16,641 nt of DNA from Actinomycetota bacterium (GTDB taxonomy: Bacteria; Actinomycetota; Humimicrobiia; Humimicrobiales; Humimicrobiaceae): the NCBI GenBank assembly GCA_004376325.1, contig SOKC01000138.1:1-16641 (forward strand), read 5' to 3'. The notes under the pieces were generated by a model that searched no databases, was not told the DNA's origin, and saw only the letters and a list, made by a program, of their open reading frames with translations. Positions 1 through 6,669 of the stretch are shown here, one piece after another. The stretch's first letter is position 1, and each line of letters opens with the position of its first letter. The position numbers were made by a program, and so were the translations under genes.

Positions 1-11
1 CCGGGGAGCCA
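1..11 (+). repeat. Partial copy of the tRNA-3'-end-like direct repeat at the window edge
   Basis: The first 11 bases, CCGGGGAGCCA, equal the last 11 bases of the 30-bp repeat found at 1320-1349, 2806-2835 and 15512-15541. The rest of the unit, if present, lies beyond the left edge. These bases would be the 3' acceptor strand, discriminator G and CCA of a tRNA. The match is short, so it could be chance, but the exact end at CCA and the truncated gene that follows support a real copy. Confidence 0.55.
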
Positions 12-323
12 GGAAAATTATATTTAAAAGCCATTATTCTAAATCAGAATCAAAAAATAACAAAAACATACAAAACACACGATTTAAATAAATTATGGGA
101 TTGTTGTAAGAATAAAGTTGATGCATTAAGTGAAATGAAAATTGATGAATATATCATTATGTTAAATAGAGTAAATTTTCCGAATGCAGGAATTAGATAT
201 CCTAGTAAAGATAAAGACGGGCAATTTTCTATTAAAGCAGATATTGTTATAAAATTGAAAAAATTATTATATTTTACATTAAATACTGTTGATCCTGAGA
301 AGGAAATCAATGATTTAATTTAA
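3..323 (+). CDS. HEPN-domain protein, C-terminal part (5' end missing)
   Basis: The reading frame is open from the left edge to TAA at 321-323 (106 residues). It includes LYLKAIIL followed by KTHDLNKLWDCC, the typical second-helix and 'K-T-H-D-L' signature of HEPN-domain proteins that accompany minimal nucleotidyltransferases. HEPN proteins are all-helical, and many are RNases or AMPylation targets in toxin-antitoxin and defence loci. The visible part has no obvious R-x4-6-H RNase motif. The first codons (GEP) fall inside the repeat fragment at 1-11, so the N-terminal helix is either outside the window or was lost at that junction. An internal ATG at 135 would give only 62 residues without the signature and is unlikely to be the true start. 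No nucleotidyltransferase partner is visible on this strand. Confidence 0.6.
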   Translation, partial: GEPGKLYLKAIILNQNQKITKTYKTHDLNKLWDCCKNKVDALSEMKIDEYIIMLNRVNFPNAGIRYPSKDKDGQFSIKADIVIKLKKLLYFTLNTVDPEKEINDLI

Positions 324-346
324 AGTTTTTTTGTAAAATATCCTCA

Positions 347-469
347 CAGAAGATTATTATTGAGGTAGATCCCCTAATATGTCCCAGGTGCGGAGGGGAT
401 ATGAGGGTAATTGCCTTTATAGAAGACTACAGAATTGTAAAGAAGATTCTTGATTATTATGATTTCTGA
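347..469 (+). pseudogene. Transposase C-terminal remnant (IS91-like)
   Basis: An open frame without its own start codon ends at TGA 467-469. From about 362 it reads VDPLICPRCGGDMRVIAFIE followed by DYRIVKKILDYYDF. This closely resembles the conserved C-terminal end of IS91/IS801-type (Y2) transposases, which carry a CPxCGG zinc knuckle followed by 'M-x-V-I-A-F-I-E-D' and a final helix. Only about 35 codons remain and no catalytic residues are present, so it is a dead fragment. It marks past transposition between the HEPN fragment and the toxin-antitoxin pair. The family assignment rests on recall of the motif, not on an alignment. Confidence 0.6.
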
Positions 470-591
470 TGCTTTTTGAATCCGATAACCTTGATTACGT
501 CAACTTTTGGCTGTTTATAGACTGGTGATCCATAAGCAAGTTCTTATAAATTTTATAAATAAATTAAAAGATGTTTGATTTATGAAATCTG

Positions 592-1005
592 TCAAAAATT
601 ATTATTTATCTCTTCTGTGAATTCATCAAATGTTTCTACTATTTTTTCGATAAGGGATTCTATCCTTGAAGGATGCAAGTCAAGAGCATAAGCATGTGTG
701 AAAAAATGACGAAAACCAAGATATTCTTTAAGTTTATCTGCTAATTTATCTGAGATTATATTTTCATTTTTTGCTTTAAGTAATAATTCCTGATGCCATG
801 AAGATCCTGTTGGAATTTCGATTGATTTTAATTGAAATATTTGTTTCAGTATATTTTCAACCCCATTATAAAAATTATGAATTAATGCAGCTAAACCCGC
901 AAGTTCTAATTTAGATAAATGAGAAATAGGTTTCTCAGGAAGAAAAGAAAGAGTATTTCCTATAGCCTCATATTCTGCTTCAACGCGATCTTTGAAATTA
1001 GCCAT
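592..1005 (-). CDS. hepT: HepT-like HEPN ribonuclease toxin
   Basis: The protein is 137 residues, all helical, and contains R99-HFFT-H104-A-Y106, the R-x4-H-x-Y catalytic motif of HepT toxins. In that family the Arg/His pair cleaves RNA and the Tyr is the site AMPylated by the partner MntA. The length fits the family. I chose the ATG at 1005 rather than the one at 1023. The 1005 start has AAGGA about 11 bases upstream, whereas nothing resembling a ribosome binding site precedes 1023. The gene overlaps the end of mntA by 8 bases (26 with the upstream start), as expected for a co-translated toxin-antitoxin pair. The catalytic residues are intact, so the toxin is probably active when not modified. 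Confidence 0.82.
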   Translation of the reverse strand: MANFKDRVEAEYEAIGNTLSFLPEKPISHLSKLELAGLAALIHNFYNGVENILKQIFQLKSIEIPTGSSWHQELLLKAKNENIISDKLADKLKEYLGFRHFFTHAYALDLHPSRIESLIEKIVETFDEFTEEINNNF

Positions 1006-1267
1006 AGAGTAATTTTCCTTCATGTTTTATCAAGTTAATAAACTTTGAAGATCCAGCAAGATCGATTATATCAATAGGTTTTGAAAGCTGTAGTAATAAA
1101 TCTCCATAATATTTAAAAAATTCTTTAGGAGAAACTCCTTCTACAGCAATATCAATATCATTGCTTCTTCTTTTTTGATCCAAACTAGACCCAAAAAGTA
1201 GTACACGTTTTACATGATATTTCTTTGATATTTCTTGAATTATTATTTTGTCTTTTTCTGTAATCAT
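998..1267 (-). CDS. mntA: MntA-like minimal nucleotidyltransferase antitoxin
   Basis: The protein is 89 residues with the polymerase-beta-type nucleotidyltransferase core: FGSS at 25-28, then D37-I-D39 (G-S-x9-D-x-D), with a probable third carboxylate in KPIDIIDL (D66 or D69). In established HepT/MntA systems this enzyme transfers AMP groups from ATP to the toxin tyrosine and so neutralises it. It is the upstream gene and overlaps hepT. The start ATG at 1267 has no Shine-Dalgarno sequence. A TATAAT box (antisense of 1275-1280) sits only 7 bases upstream, which suggests a leaderless or near-leaderless transcript. The minimal size without extra domains is typical of the family. Confidence 0.83.
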   Translation of the reverse strand: MITEKDKIIIQEISKKYHVKRVLLFGSSLDQKRRSNDIDIAVEGVSPKEFFKYYGDLLLQLSKPIDIIDLAGSSKFINLIKHEGKLLYG

Positions 1268-1274
1268 GGAAACA

Positions 1275-1280
1275 TTATAT
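1275..1280 (-). promoter_or_regulatory. Possible -10 box of mntA-hepT
   Basis: On the minus strand TATAAT lies 7 bases before the mntA ATG. No convincing -35 is seen at 16-18 bases. If used, transcription would begin at or next to the start codon, consistent with the missing ribosome binding site. In such AT-rich DNA a TATAAT can occur by chance. Confidence 0.3.
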
Positions 1281-1319
1281 CATAAAATTCTTGTCATTTT
1301 GCTATCGAATAAATATTAT

Positions 1320-1349
1320 GTTATCAACATCGTCCAGTCCGGGGAGCCA
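1320..1349 (+). repeat. 30-bp direct repeat with tRNA 3' end, copy 1
   Basis: The left half is GTTATCAACATCG and the right part, after a T, is CCAGTCCGGGGAGCCA. The right part has the form of a tRNA 3' end: T-stem strand CCAGT, acceptor strand CCGGGGA, discriminator G, CCA. The implied 5' acceptor (UCCCCGG) with G73 best fits tRNA-Asn. No D-arm, anticodon arm or T-loop is present, so this is not a tRNA gene. The copy sits between the mntA promoter region and the Fic module. It has the form of an attachment-site remnant left by integration at a tRNA gene. Confidence 0.75.
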
Positions 1350-1648
1350 ATCTTCATGACCCCAACCACCACCAGGCATACCTGTATTTTTCTTAGAGCT
1401 AACCTTATCTGAATTTCTGCCAGTGTTTTCCTCCGCCCAGCCGCTGGAAGAATATTGAAAATTTGTTCTTTTAATAATTGTAATTTTTATAATACTTGTT
1501 AATCTATTGTGAAATTATTCTAAATTTTTATATAATTACAGCTACTCTATTAAAGAATATTTGAAAATAATTTAATACCTAAAAAATCATAGAGAGAAGT
1601 TGATTAGTGTGGATAATATAAACTTCTTAAGTTTGATAAAAGAGAAAA
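1350..1648. other. Leader region of the Fic gene, no gene recognised
   Basis: This stretch follows repeat copy 1. The part from about 1350 to 1450 is richer in GC than its surroundings and looks like debris from another source; its antisense frame is open but I recognise no protein. The rest is AT-rich and holds a candidate promoter (1507-1536). A long leader before the Fic ATG contains the inverted pair AGAAGTT / AACTTCT and the nested AACTT-CTT-AAGTT, which could fold close to the start. The ribosome binding site of fic is weak (AAAGAG). Confidence 0.4.
1507..1536 (+). promoter_or_regulatory. Candidate promoter of the Fic gene
   Basis: TTGTGA at 1507-1512 and TATAAT at 1531-1536 are separated by 18 bases. 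A start near 1543 would give a leader of about 105 bases before the Fic ATG. The match is good, but the region is AT-rich. Confidence 0.45.
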
Positions 1649-2686
1649 ATGTTTAAAACAAATTTTAAAATAACTAATAAAATAATTAACAATATTGTGG
1701 ATATTTCAGCTGCAAGAGAATTGATTCTAAATGCCTCACTTCTTCCGCAATGGGAGGTTAAATTACGCAGGGAGGCAATTATTAAAATGGCTCATCATTC
1801 TACAAGCATAGAGGGAAATCCTTTAACCTTAGAACAAGTAAAGAAGCTGCTTATTGATAATAAGATAGCTGCCTGGGAGAAAGATAAAAATGAAGTATTA
1901 AACTATGTTAGAGTACTTGAATATATTGATAAGCTTGGGGAGAAAAAAGTTAAAGAAATAACTGAGGACATTATTCTTAAAATACATCAATTAAACACAA
2001 AAGGTATATTACCAGAGCATCAATCAGGATTCTATCGTAAAGTACCTGTTGCAGTGGTAAATGGTTACGGAAGAGTTATTTTTCAACCACCACCTGTAAG
2101 TAGGATAACTACTCTTATGAAAGATTTTATATCATGGTTAAATAGTGATCAGGCACAGGAATTATATCCTGTACTGTTAAGTGGAATTTCTCATTATGAA
2201 TTTGTTAGAATTCACCCTTTTATAGATGGAAATGGGAGAACCGCACGAGCTCTAGCTACATTAATTTTATATCTAAAAGGTTTTGATACTAAAAGATTTT
2301 TTGCACTTGATGATTATTATAATGAAGATAGAGATAGATATTATGCTGCATTACAAACAGTAGATCAAAAGACCCTGGATACAACACAATGGTTAGAATA
2401 TTTCTGTGAGGGGGTTGCAGTGAGTATGAATAGAGTTAAGGATACAGTTTTGCAGTTAAGCCATGATCGAAGACTTAAAGATAAAAGAGGACAAATTTTC
2501 TTAAATGAAAAGCAAATTAGAATTCTAAAATACTTACAAACAGGTTTGAAAATAACTACTAAGGAATGCCAAGATATGTTTGATGTCTCTGAACGAACAG
2601 CAAGAAACTACCTAAATGAATTGGTAAAGAAAGATCTAATCAAACCTGTAGGACCACAAAAAGGTAGATATTATGTGTTAACTTAA
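1649..2686 (+). CDS. fic: Fic-domain AMPylase with N-terminal inhibitory helix and C-terminal winged helix
   Basis: The protein is 345 residues. The Fic active-site loop is complete at 189-200 (HPFIDGNGRTAR, matching HxFx[D/E]GNGRxxR), and the substrate-binding flap is at about 138-149 (GYGRVIFQPPP). The inhibitory motif [S/T]xxxE[G/N] is at 51-56 (STSIEG), so this is a class with an N-terminal autoinhibitory helix. Residues 287-345 form a winged helix-turn-helix (CQDMFDVSERTARNYLNEL), typical of the large standalone Fic proteins. Family knowledge: these enzymes transfer AMP from ATP to a hydroxyl on target proteins, and the glutamate of the inhibitory helix restrains them. The target is unknown. 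The gene lies alone between repeat copies 1 and 2, so it looks like a self-contained cargo module. The DNA-binding tail may allow autoregulation. Confidence 0.9.
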   Translation: MFKTNFKITNKIINNIVDISAARELILNASLLPQWEVKLRREAIIKMAHHSTSIEGNPLTLEQVKKLLIDNKIAAWEKDKNEVLNYVRVLEYIDKLGEKKVKEITEDIILKIHQLNTKGILPEHQSGFYRKVPVAVVNGYGRVIFQPPPVSRITTLMKDFISWLNSDQAQELYPVLLSGISHYEFVRIHPFIDGNGRTARALATLILYLKGFDTKRFFALDDYYNEDRDRYYAALQTVDQKTLDTTQWLEYFCEGVAVSMNRVKDTVLQLSHDRRLKDKRGQIFLNEKQIRILKYLQTGLKITTKECQDMFDVSERTARNYLNELVKKDLIKPVGPQKGRYYVLT

Positions 2687-2690
2687 TCTG

Positions 2691-2723
2691 TTGCCGAGAA
2701 ATTGCCGAGAAATTGCCGAGAAA
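2691..2723 (+). repeat. Three perfect tandem copies of an 11-bp unit
   Basis: TTGCCGAGAAA is repeated three times without a mismatch, beginning 4 bases after the Fic stop codon. It has no partner inverted copy and no T-tract, so it is not a terminator. It could be replication slippage or an array of binding sites, possibly for the winged helix of the adjacent Fic protein; that link is speculative. Confidence 0.85.
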
Positions 2724-2805
2724 TATGATGAGTAATGCTTATGAATAAATGGAACCTAGTATAATTTTCCTTTTATTTATTTTCCCCTAAGGAATAATCT
2801 AATTT

Positions 2806-2835
2806 GTTATCAACATCGACCAGTCCGGGGAGCCA
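2806..2835 (+). repeat. 30-bp direct repeat with tRNA 3' end, copy 2
   Basis: This copy differs from copy 1 at a single base (A instead of T just before the CCAGTCCGGGGAGCCA part). The AT-rich bases to its left (AATAATCTAATTT) also resemble those left of copy 3, so similarity extends a little beyond 30 bp. It is in the same orientation as all other copies. It closes the Fic module and precedes the HEAT/glycosyltransferase region. Confidence 0.75.
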
Positions 2836-3204
2836 AGTTCTAACATCACAAATCAAAGAACCTGGATTTTTTAGAAGAAAAGCTTTTATTTTTATATTAA
2901 AATTACAGTAAAGTTCTTGTAAAAAAATATTTAGTGTAAAATAACCATATAATTATAAATGATTATATTATAGTAATAAATAGCACAATTTTGTCAAAAA
3001 AGGATTCAAAATTAAAAGACAAACTTATTTTCAAAAAAAGAGGGAGGAAAAGCTTTTTATTATTGCTAATTACCCCAGCTTCGGTTTTCTGAAATAAAAA
3101 TGAATTAAATTGGATGTAAAATTATTAGTTTGTTTGCCTGAAGCCTAAATATTCGTAAAGCAAATTCTTATGTAATAAGTTAAAAAAAATAAAGGTTTTG
3201 TCTT
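2836..3204. other. AT-rich intergenic region, no gene seen
   Basis: There is no supported reading frame. The stretch is very AT-rich, with A-runs and one GC-richer patch near 3072-3092. I looked for a cyclic-di-GMP riboswitch because of the downstream glycosyltransferase and found none of the expected conserved segments. AAAGG at 3191-3195 is the likely ribosome binding site of the next gene. Confidence 0.4.
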
Positions 3205-4326
3205 TTGAAATATTTACAAATGAATATGGATATAAATATAATTATTATTGCTAACTATATTTTACTTGGATTGATAGCATTTATAATTATTTTTATCTTT
3301 TCTCGTAGAATTTTATTCTTTCCTTTTCAGTTATGGTTTTTCCATCGTAAAGAGTATTACAAGGATATAGCAAAATATTTAATTGATGAAAATCATGATA
3401 ATAGCAGGTTAATAAAATTTTTATTAAATATTAAAAATCCCATTAATAAATTAGCACTGGGGGAAGTTTTATTGGAAAAAATTGATACTTTGAACGGAGA
3501 TAAGAAGAAATTTTTAATTCAATTATATGAAAAATCTGGAATTGTGGATTGGCGGATAAGGCAATTGGAGAGTGTTAATACATGGAAAAGAAGGATTGCA
3601 GCAGATATTTTAGGAAAGTCATATAGCCGAAAAGCGGTTACTCCTTTAATTATTTCGTTGCGGGATAAGGATGAAGATGTAAGGTTGATTGCTGCCAAAG
3701 CTTTAGGCAAGTTAAAAGTAAAAGGCGCCATTGAATATATCATAAGTCTGTTTAAGGATTTTCCGGAAGAGAAATGTCCTATTGTTGCTGATATTTTGAT
3801 TGACTATGGAGAAGAGGCAGTACCATCTATAACTAAAGCTCTTGATAGCATTGATCTTAAAACCAGATTTTGGTCTGTCAGAGCACTTTCTGAAATAAAC
3901 ATTATAAATGAAAAGTTCAACTATAAGACTCTTGAAGAAAAGTTATTAGAATTATTGGAAGACGAAGATGACCGGGTCAGAGCTTATGGTGTTGTATCTC
4001 TTGCTAAAATAGGGAGCCAGGACAAGGTAGGAAGTATTTTGAAACTTTTAAAAGACAGAAGTGAAATTGTACGTTCAAAAGCAGCAATTGCCCTTGGCAT
4101 ACTAAGAAATTCTGAAGCAATAGAGACACTAATTGAAAGCTTGTCGGATAGGTGCTGGGATGTAAATTATGCTTCTTCGAAAGCGCTTATGGAATTTTCA
4201 GGTCAAGTGGAGGATAGATTAAAAGAAAATCTGAAGAACCCTAAGAATATTGTCAGGAAAAGATGCAAAGAGATTTTAGAAGAAATATTGTTACAAAAAA
4301 AGTTGGGAGAAGATGATTTGGCTTAA
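3205..4326 (+). CDS. Membrane-anchored HEAT-repeat protein
   Basis: The protein is 373 residues. One N-terminal hydrophobic helix (about 11-34) is followed by a basic, aromatic stretch and then helical repeats from about 125 onward. The repeats are HEAT/PBS-lyase type, for example RIAADILGKSYSRKAVTPLI and DVRLIAAKALGKLKVKGAIE, and similar units recur at about 230-350. HEAT solenoids bind other proteins, so this is probably an inner-membrane scaffold or regulator for the glycosyltransferase whose start it overlaps by 14 bases. I keep the TTG start at 3205 because AAAGG lies about 9 bases upstream; ATG codons at 3220 and 3226 are alternatives lacking such a site. The HEAT family call is firm; the specific role is inferred from gene order. 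Confidence 0.75.
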   Translation: MKYLQMNMDINIIIIANYILLGLIAFIIIFIFSRRILFFPFQLWFFHRKEYYKDIAKYLIDENHDNSRLIKFLLNIKNPINKLALGEVLLEKIDTLNGDKKKFLIQLYEKSGIVDWRIRQLESVNTWKRRIAADILGKSYSRKAVTPLIISLRDKDEDVRLIAAKALGKLKVKGAIEYIISLFKDFPEEKCPIVADILIDYGEEAVPSITKALDSIDLKTRFWSVRALSEINIINEKFNYKTLEEKLLELLEDEDDRVRAYGVVSLAKIGSQDKVGSILKLLKDRSEIVRSKAAIALGILRNSEAIETLIESLSDRCWDVNYASSKALMEFSGQVEDRLKENLKNPKNIVRKRCKEILEEILLQKKLGEDDLA

Positions 4327-5716
4327 CTGGAATTTTTTTATTCAAATTTTTATCTTGATATATTTTTCAGCAATAAACGGAATATACTCTTTTTTAATGA
4401 TAGTAGCATTTATTGAATTTAGAAATCAGCATAGGCGGTCATTTATAGATGACTACCCATATCTTTATAGATCCAAACTTACTCCAGGAGTTTCCATACT
4501 TGTTCCTGCCTATAATGAGGAGGCAACTGTAATTGAAGCATTGAAATCACATCTTTCTACGCGGTATCCAAAATTTGAGGTAATTGTTATAAATGATGGT
4601 TCAAAAGATAAGACATTAGAGATTCTAAAAAAAGAATTCAAGCTAAAAAAGATTTATCATGTAATGCAAACCAGGATAAAGACTAAATCTATTAGAGGAT
4701 ATTATATTTCTGCCTCTGAACCCAACCTTATTGTTTTGGATAAGATAAATGGTGGAAAGGCAGATGCATTAAATGCTGGAATTAATGCTTCAAATTATCC
4801 TTATTTTATAAGTATCGATGCGGATGTAATACTAGAAGAAGATGCCATGCTGCGGATCATGAAACCAATGTTGGAAAATCCTGAAAAGAATATGGTTGCT
4901 GGAGGGATTGTTAGAGTTGTCAATGGTTGTGTTGTGGAGAATGGAAAGATTAAAGAAGTAAGATTAAGTAAGAAGTTTTTACCAGTTTTTCAAGTTATAG
5001 AATATATGAGAGCTTTCACGGCTGGTCGTGCCGGCTTTTCAAAAATAAAAGCACTTCTTATTGTTTCCGGAGCTTTTGGTGTTTTTAATACTGAAGAAGT
5101 TAGGAAAGTTGGAGGATATGAACGTAAAACAGTTAGTGAAGATATGGAACTTTTAGTCAGGCTTCATAGAAGTCTTAGAGAACAAAATAAGGATTACAAT
5201 ATTTTATTTAGTACTTATCCTGTGTGCTGGACAGAAGTTCCTGAGAGCTTAAGAATTCTTGGCAGGCAGAGAAACCGCTGGCACAGAGGATTGTGCGATA
5301 CATTGACAAGGCATAAAAAAATGATTTTAAATCCCCGTTATGGAGCAATTGGGTTAGTTGGAATGCCTTTTTTTGTCTTTTTTGAATTTTTGGGTCCGAT
5401 AATTGAACTGGTTGGTTATTTATATGTAATTTATTTAATTGTCTTTGGCATTATGAATTGGTCTTTCTTTTTGCTTTTTTTAGCACTGGCAGTTTTATGG
5501 AGTGTTCTTTTATCTGTATCAGCAGTTCTATTTGAAGATATCAATTTTAAAAGATATGATAAGTGGTATTATATTGCAGTTCTAATATTATTTTCGTTAT
5601 TTGAGAATTTCGGATACAGACACTTAACCCTCATATTTAGAATACATGGGCTTTTTGATTATCTGCGGGGGAAAAAAGCATGGGGTGCAATGTCAAGGAA
5701 AGGGTTTAACCAGTAA
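4313..5716 (+). CDS. Processive family 2 glycosyltransferase, integral membrane
   Basis: The protein is 467 residues. An N-terminal membrane segment (about 8-36) is followed by a GT2 catalytic domain with SILVPAYNEE (61-70), D95 in VINDGS, the D169-A-D171 metal-binding motif, the E276-D277 catalytic acid region and Q319-R-N-R-W323. The QxxRW motif is the hallmark of processive synthases such as cellulose, poly-N-acetylglucosamine and hyaluronan synthases. Four C-terminal hydrophobic segments (about 349-378, 383-406, 418-431 and a weaker one after it) complete the topology. It should polymerise a sugar from a nucleotide-sugar donor and export it, or make a glycolipid; the sugar cannot be read from sequence. 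No PilZ domain is present, so cyclic-di-GMP control is not evident. Its start overlaps the HEAT gene, implying translational coupling. Confidence 0.85.
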   Translation: MIWLNWNFFIQIFILIYFSAINGIYSFLMIVAFIEFRNQHRRSFIDDYPYLYRSKLTPGVSILVPAYNEEATVIEALKSHLSTRYPKFEVIVINDGSKDKTLEILKKEFKLKKIYHVMQTRIKTKSIRGYYISASEPNLIVLDKINGGKADALNAGINASNYPYFISIDADVILEEDAMLRIMKPMLENPEKNMVAGGIVRVVNGCVVENGKIKEVRLSKKFLPVFQVIEYMRAFTAGRAGFSKIKALLIVSGAFGVFNTEEVRKVGGYERKTVSEDMELLVRLHRSLREQNKDYNILFSTYPVCWTEVPESLRILGRQRNRWHRGLCDTLTRHKKMILNPRYGAIGLVGMPFFVFFEFLGPIIELVGYLYVIYLIVFGIMNWSFFLLFLALAVLWSVLLSVSAVLFEDINFKRYDKWYYIAVLILFSLFENFGYRHLTLIFRIHGLFDYLRGKKAWGAMSRKGFNQ

Positions 5717-5733
5717 AGGTTATATTTTTACAA

Positions 5734-5762
5734 TGGATATATTGCCATCCAGTATTATTTTT
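5734..5762 (+). terminator. Weak hairpin with T-rich tail after the glycosyltransferase
   Basis: The arms TGGAT (5734-5738) and ATCCA (5747-5751) enclose an 8-base loop, followed by GTATTATTTTTT. The stem is short and only moderately GC-containing, so termination would be inefficient, but the position is right. Confidence 0.35.
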
Positions 5763-5850
5763 TAACCAATGGAAACTTTTTTTAATTTTTTTAGGCAGCA
5801 TTAACAATAGTGAAATTTTTACATATATATTTGAGTGGCATAAATTAACC

Positions 5851-6327
5851 TCAATTTCTTGAGTGCAGCATATTATTTATTATTTTCACATGTTCTTTTT
5901 CCTCATTAATAATACCATTAACTGTTTTTCTGTATTTTAAAGGTATGGTTCTTTTCATGGTTTCATAGAATTTAATTGAGTCATGCTCAAGTTCAAGAGC
6001 AAATTCCAGTATTTCCTTTTCACTTTTTATTTTTAATGCAATTTCAACTTTTTTGCTTTCATCAAATATACTTTCTTCAGCCAGAGCCTTTAAATAAAAA
6101 CTGACATCTCCTGGATAATTAATCTTTAATTCTTTTTGTTTTAAAGAGTTTAGAATAGCTTTATATTTGTCATAATGTATTTGTTCCTCTTTTGATAAGA
6201 ACATAAAAGTTTTTTTTGTTTCTTCAAGGTCTGAAATTTCAGAATATTGTTTATAAAAATCCTTTCCATATTCCTCAATTTTTAGAGCAATTATTAATAT
6301 TTCAGAAATTGTAAATTTGCCGGTCAT
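5851..6327 (-). CDS. Rubrerythrin-type ferritin-like diiron protein without rubredoxin domain
   Basis: The protein is 158 residues and forms a four-helix bundle with two duplicated ligand sets: E18/E19 in KIEEYGKDFY with E48-Q-I-H51, then E112 and E143-K-E-H146. This E...ExxH...E...ExxH pattern is the diiron site of rubrerythrin-like ferritins. Proteins of this family reduce peroxide or sense and store iron in anaerobes. The C-terminal rubredoxin domain seen in the classic rubrerythrin at 8256-8831 is absent, so electrons would come from a separate donor. The gene is monocistronic on the minus strand, and the ribosome binding site is weak (AGAAAGTG). No operator like the Rrf2-linked ones was found upstream. 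Confidence 0.75.
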   Translation of the reverse strand: MTGKFTISEILIIALKIEEYGKDFYKQYSEISDLEETKKTFMFLSKEEQIHYDKYKAILNSLKQKELKINYPGDVSFYLKALAEESIFDESKKVEIALKIKSEKEILEFALELEHDSIKFYETMKRTIPLKYRKTVNGIINEEKEHVKIINNMLHSRN

Positions 6328-6590
6328 TTTTTCACTTTCTGATTGTTATGAATTTGTTGTTTAATGGTAAAATTTCTTAAAGCTATCAAAATAAGTTTTT
6401 ACATTTTGTTTTATTAATTTTCCAAATAAAGTAATAATAAATTTTTACCAGTATTTATAATATTATAACATTATGTGTTTTAGTGTTGGAGTGAGAATCT
6501 TTTGCTGTTGACCTGATAGATTTTTTAATCATGGTGGATCTTAAAAAAGATCAAATTTAAATATTTAACAAATCACTATCACATATCATG
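6328..6590. other. AT-rich spacer upstream of the ferritin-like gene
   Basis: No supported gene is present. The only structure I see is a small inverted repeat, GATCTT-AAAA-AAGATC, at 6537-6552. The ferritin-like gene's promoter must lie here, but no pair of boxes stands out. Confidence 0.35.
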
Positions 6591-6612
6591 AAGCCCGGAT
6601 AATTCCGTGCTT
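6591..6612. other. Stem-loop, 9-bp stem with one mismatch
   Basis: AAGCCCGGA (6591-6599) pairs with TCCGTGCTT (6604-6612) around the loop TAAT. The stem is the GC-richest element of this spacer. No T-tract follows on either strand, so it is not a standard terminator. It stands directly beside a second hairpin. Confidence 0.6.
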
Positions 6613-6615
6613 TAT

Positions 6616-6644
6616 AATATCATGGATTGATAACCCATGATATT
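6616..6644. other. Stem-loop, 10-bp perfect stem
   Basis: AATATCATGG (6616-6625) and CCATGATATT (6635-6644) are exact inverted copies around a 9-base loop. The 8-mer ATATCATG also occurs as a direct copy at 6583-6590, so alternative pairings are possible. It may be an operator, an RNA switch or the end of a small mobile element. Confidence 0.6.
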
Positions 6645-6669
6645 TCCAATTTGTAGCAAGATTTACTAT

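Noticed and set aside
1320..1349. Complete tRNA gene at the repeats
   Set aside because: Only the T-stem 3' strand, acceptor 3' strand and GCCA are present; no D-arm, anticodon arm or 5' acceptor strand lies upstream of any copy.
1302..1508. Minus-strand open frame running through repeat copy 1 and containing WLPGLDDVDN; similar WLPGL frames at copies 2 and 3
   Set aside because: Antisense reading of a tRNA 3' end commonly gives such WLPGL-type spurious peptides. The frames have no starts or ribosome binding sites, and the sequences outside the repeat are unrelated to each other.
1320..2835. Integron attC sites or a CRISPR array
   Set aside because: Copies are 1.5 and 12.7 kb apart, too far for CRISPR. 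They lack the paired R'/R'' and L'/L'' arms of attC, and no integron integrase or cas gene is present.
2836..3204. Cyclic-di-GMP or other riboswitch upstream of the HEAT/glycosyltransferase genes
   Set aside because: The spacer lacks the conserved GGCAAACC-like and other paired segments expected; it is mostly A/T runs.
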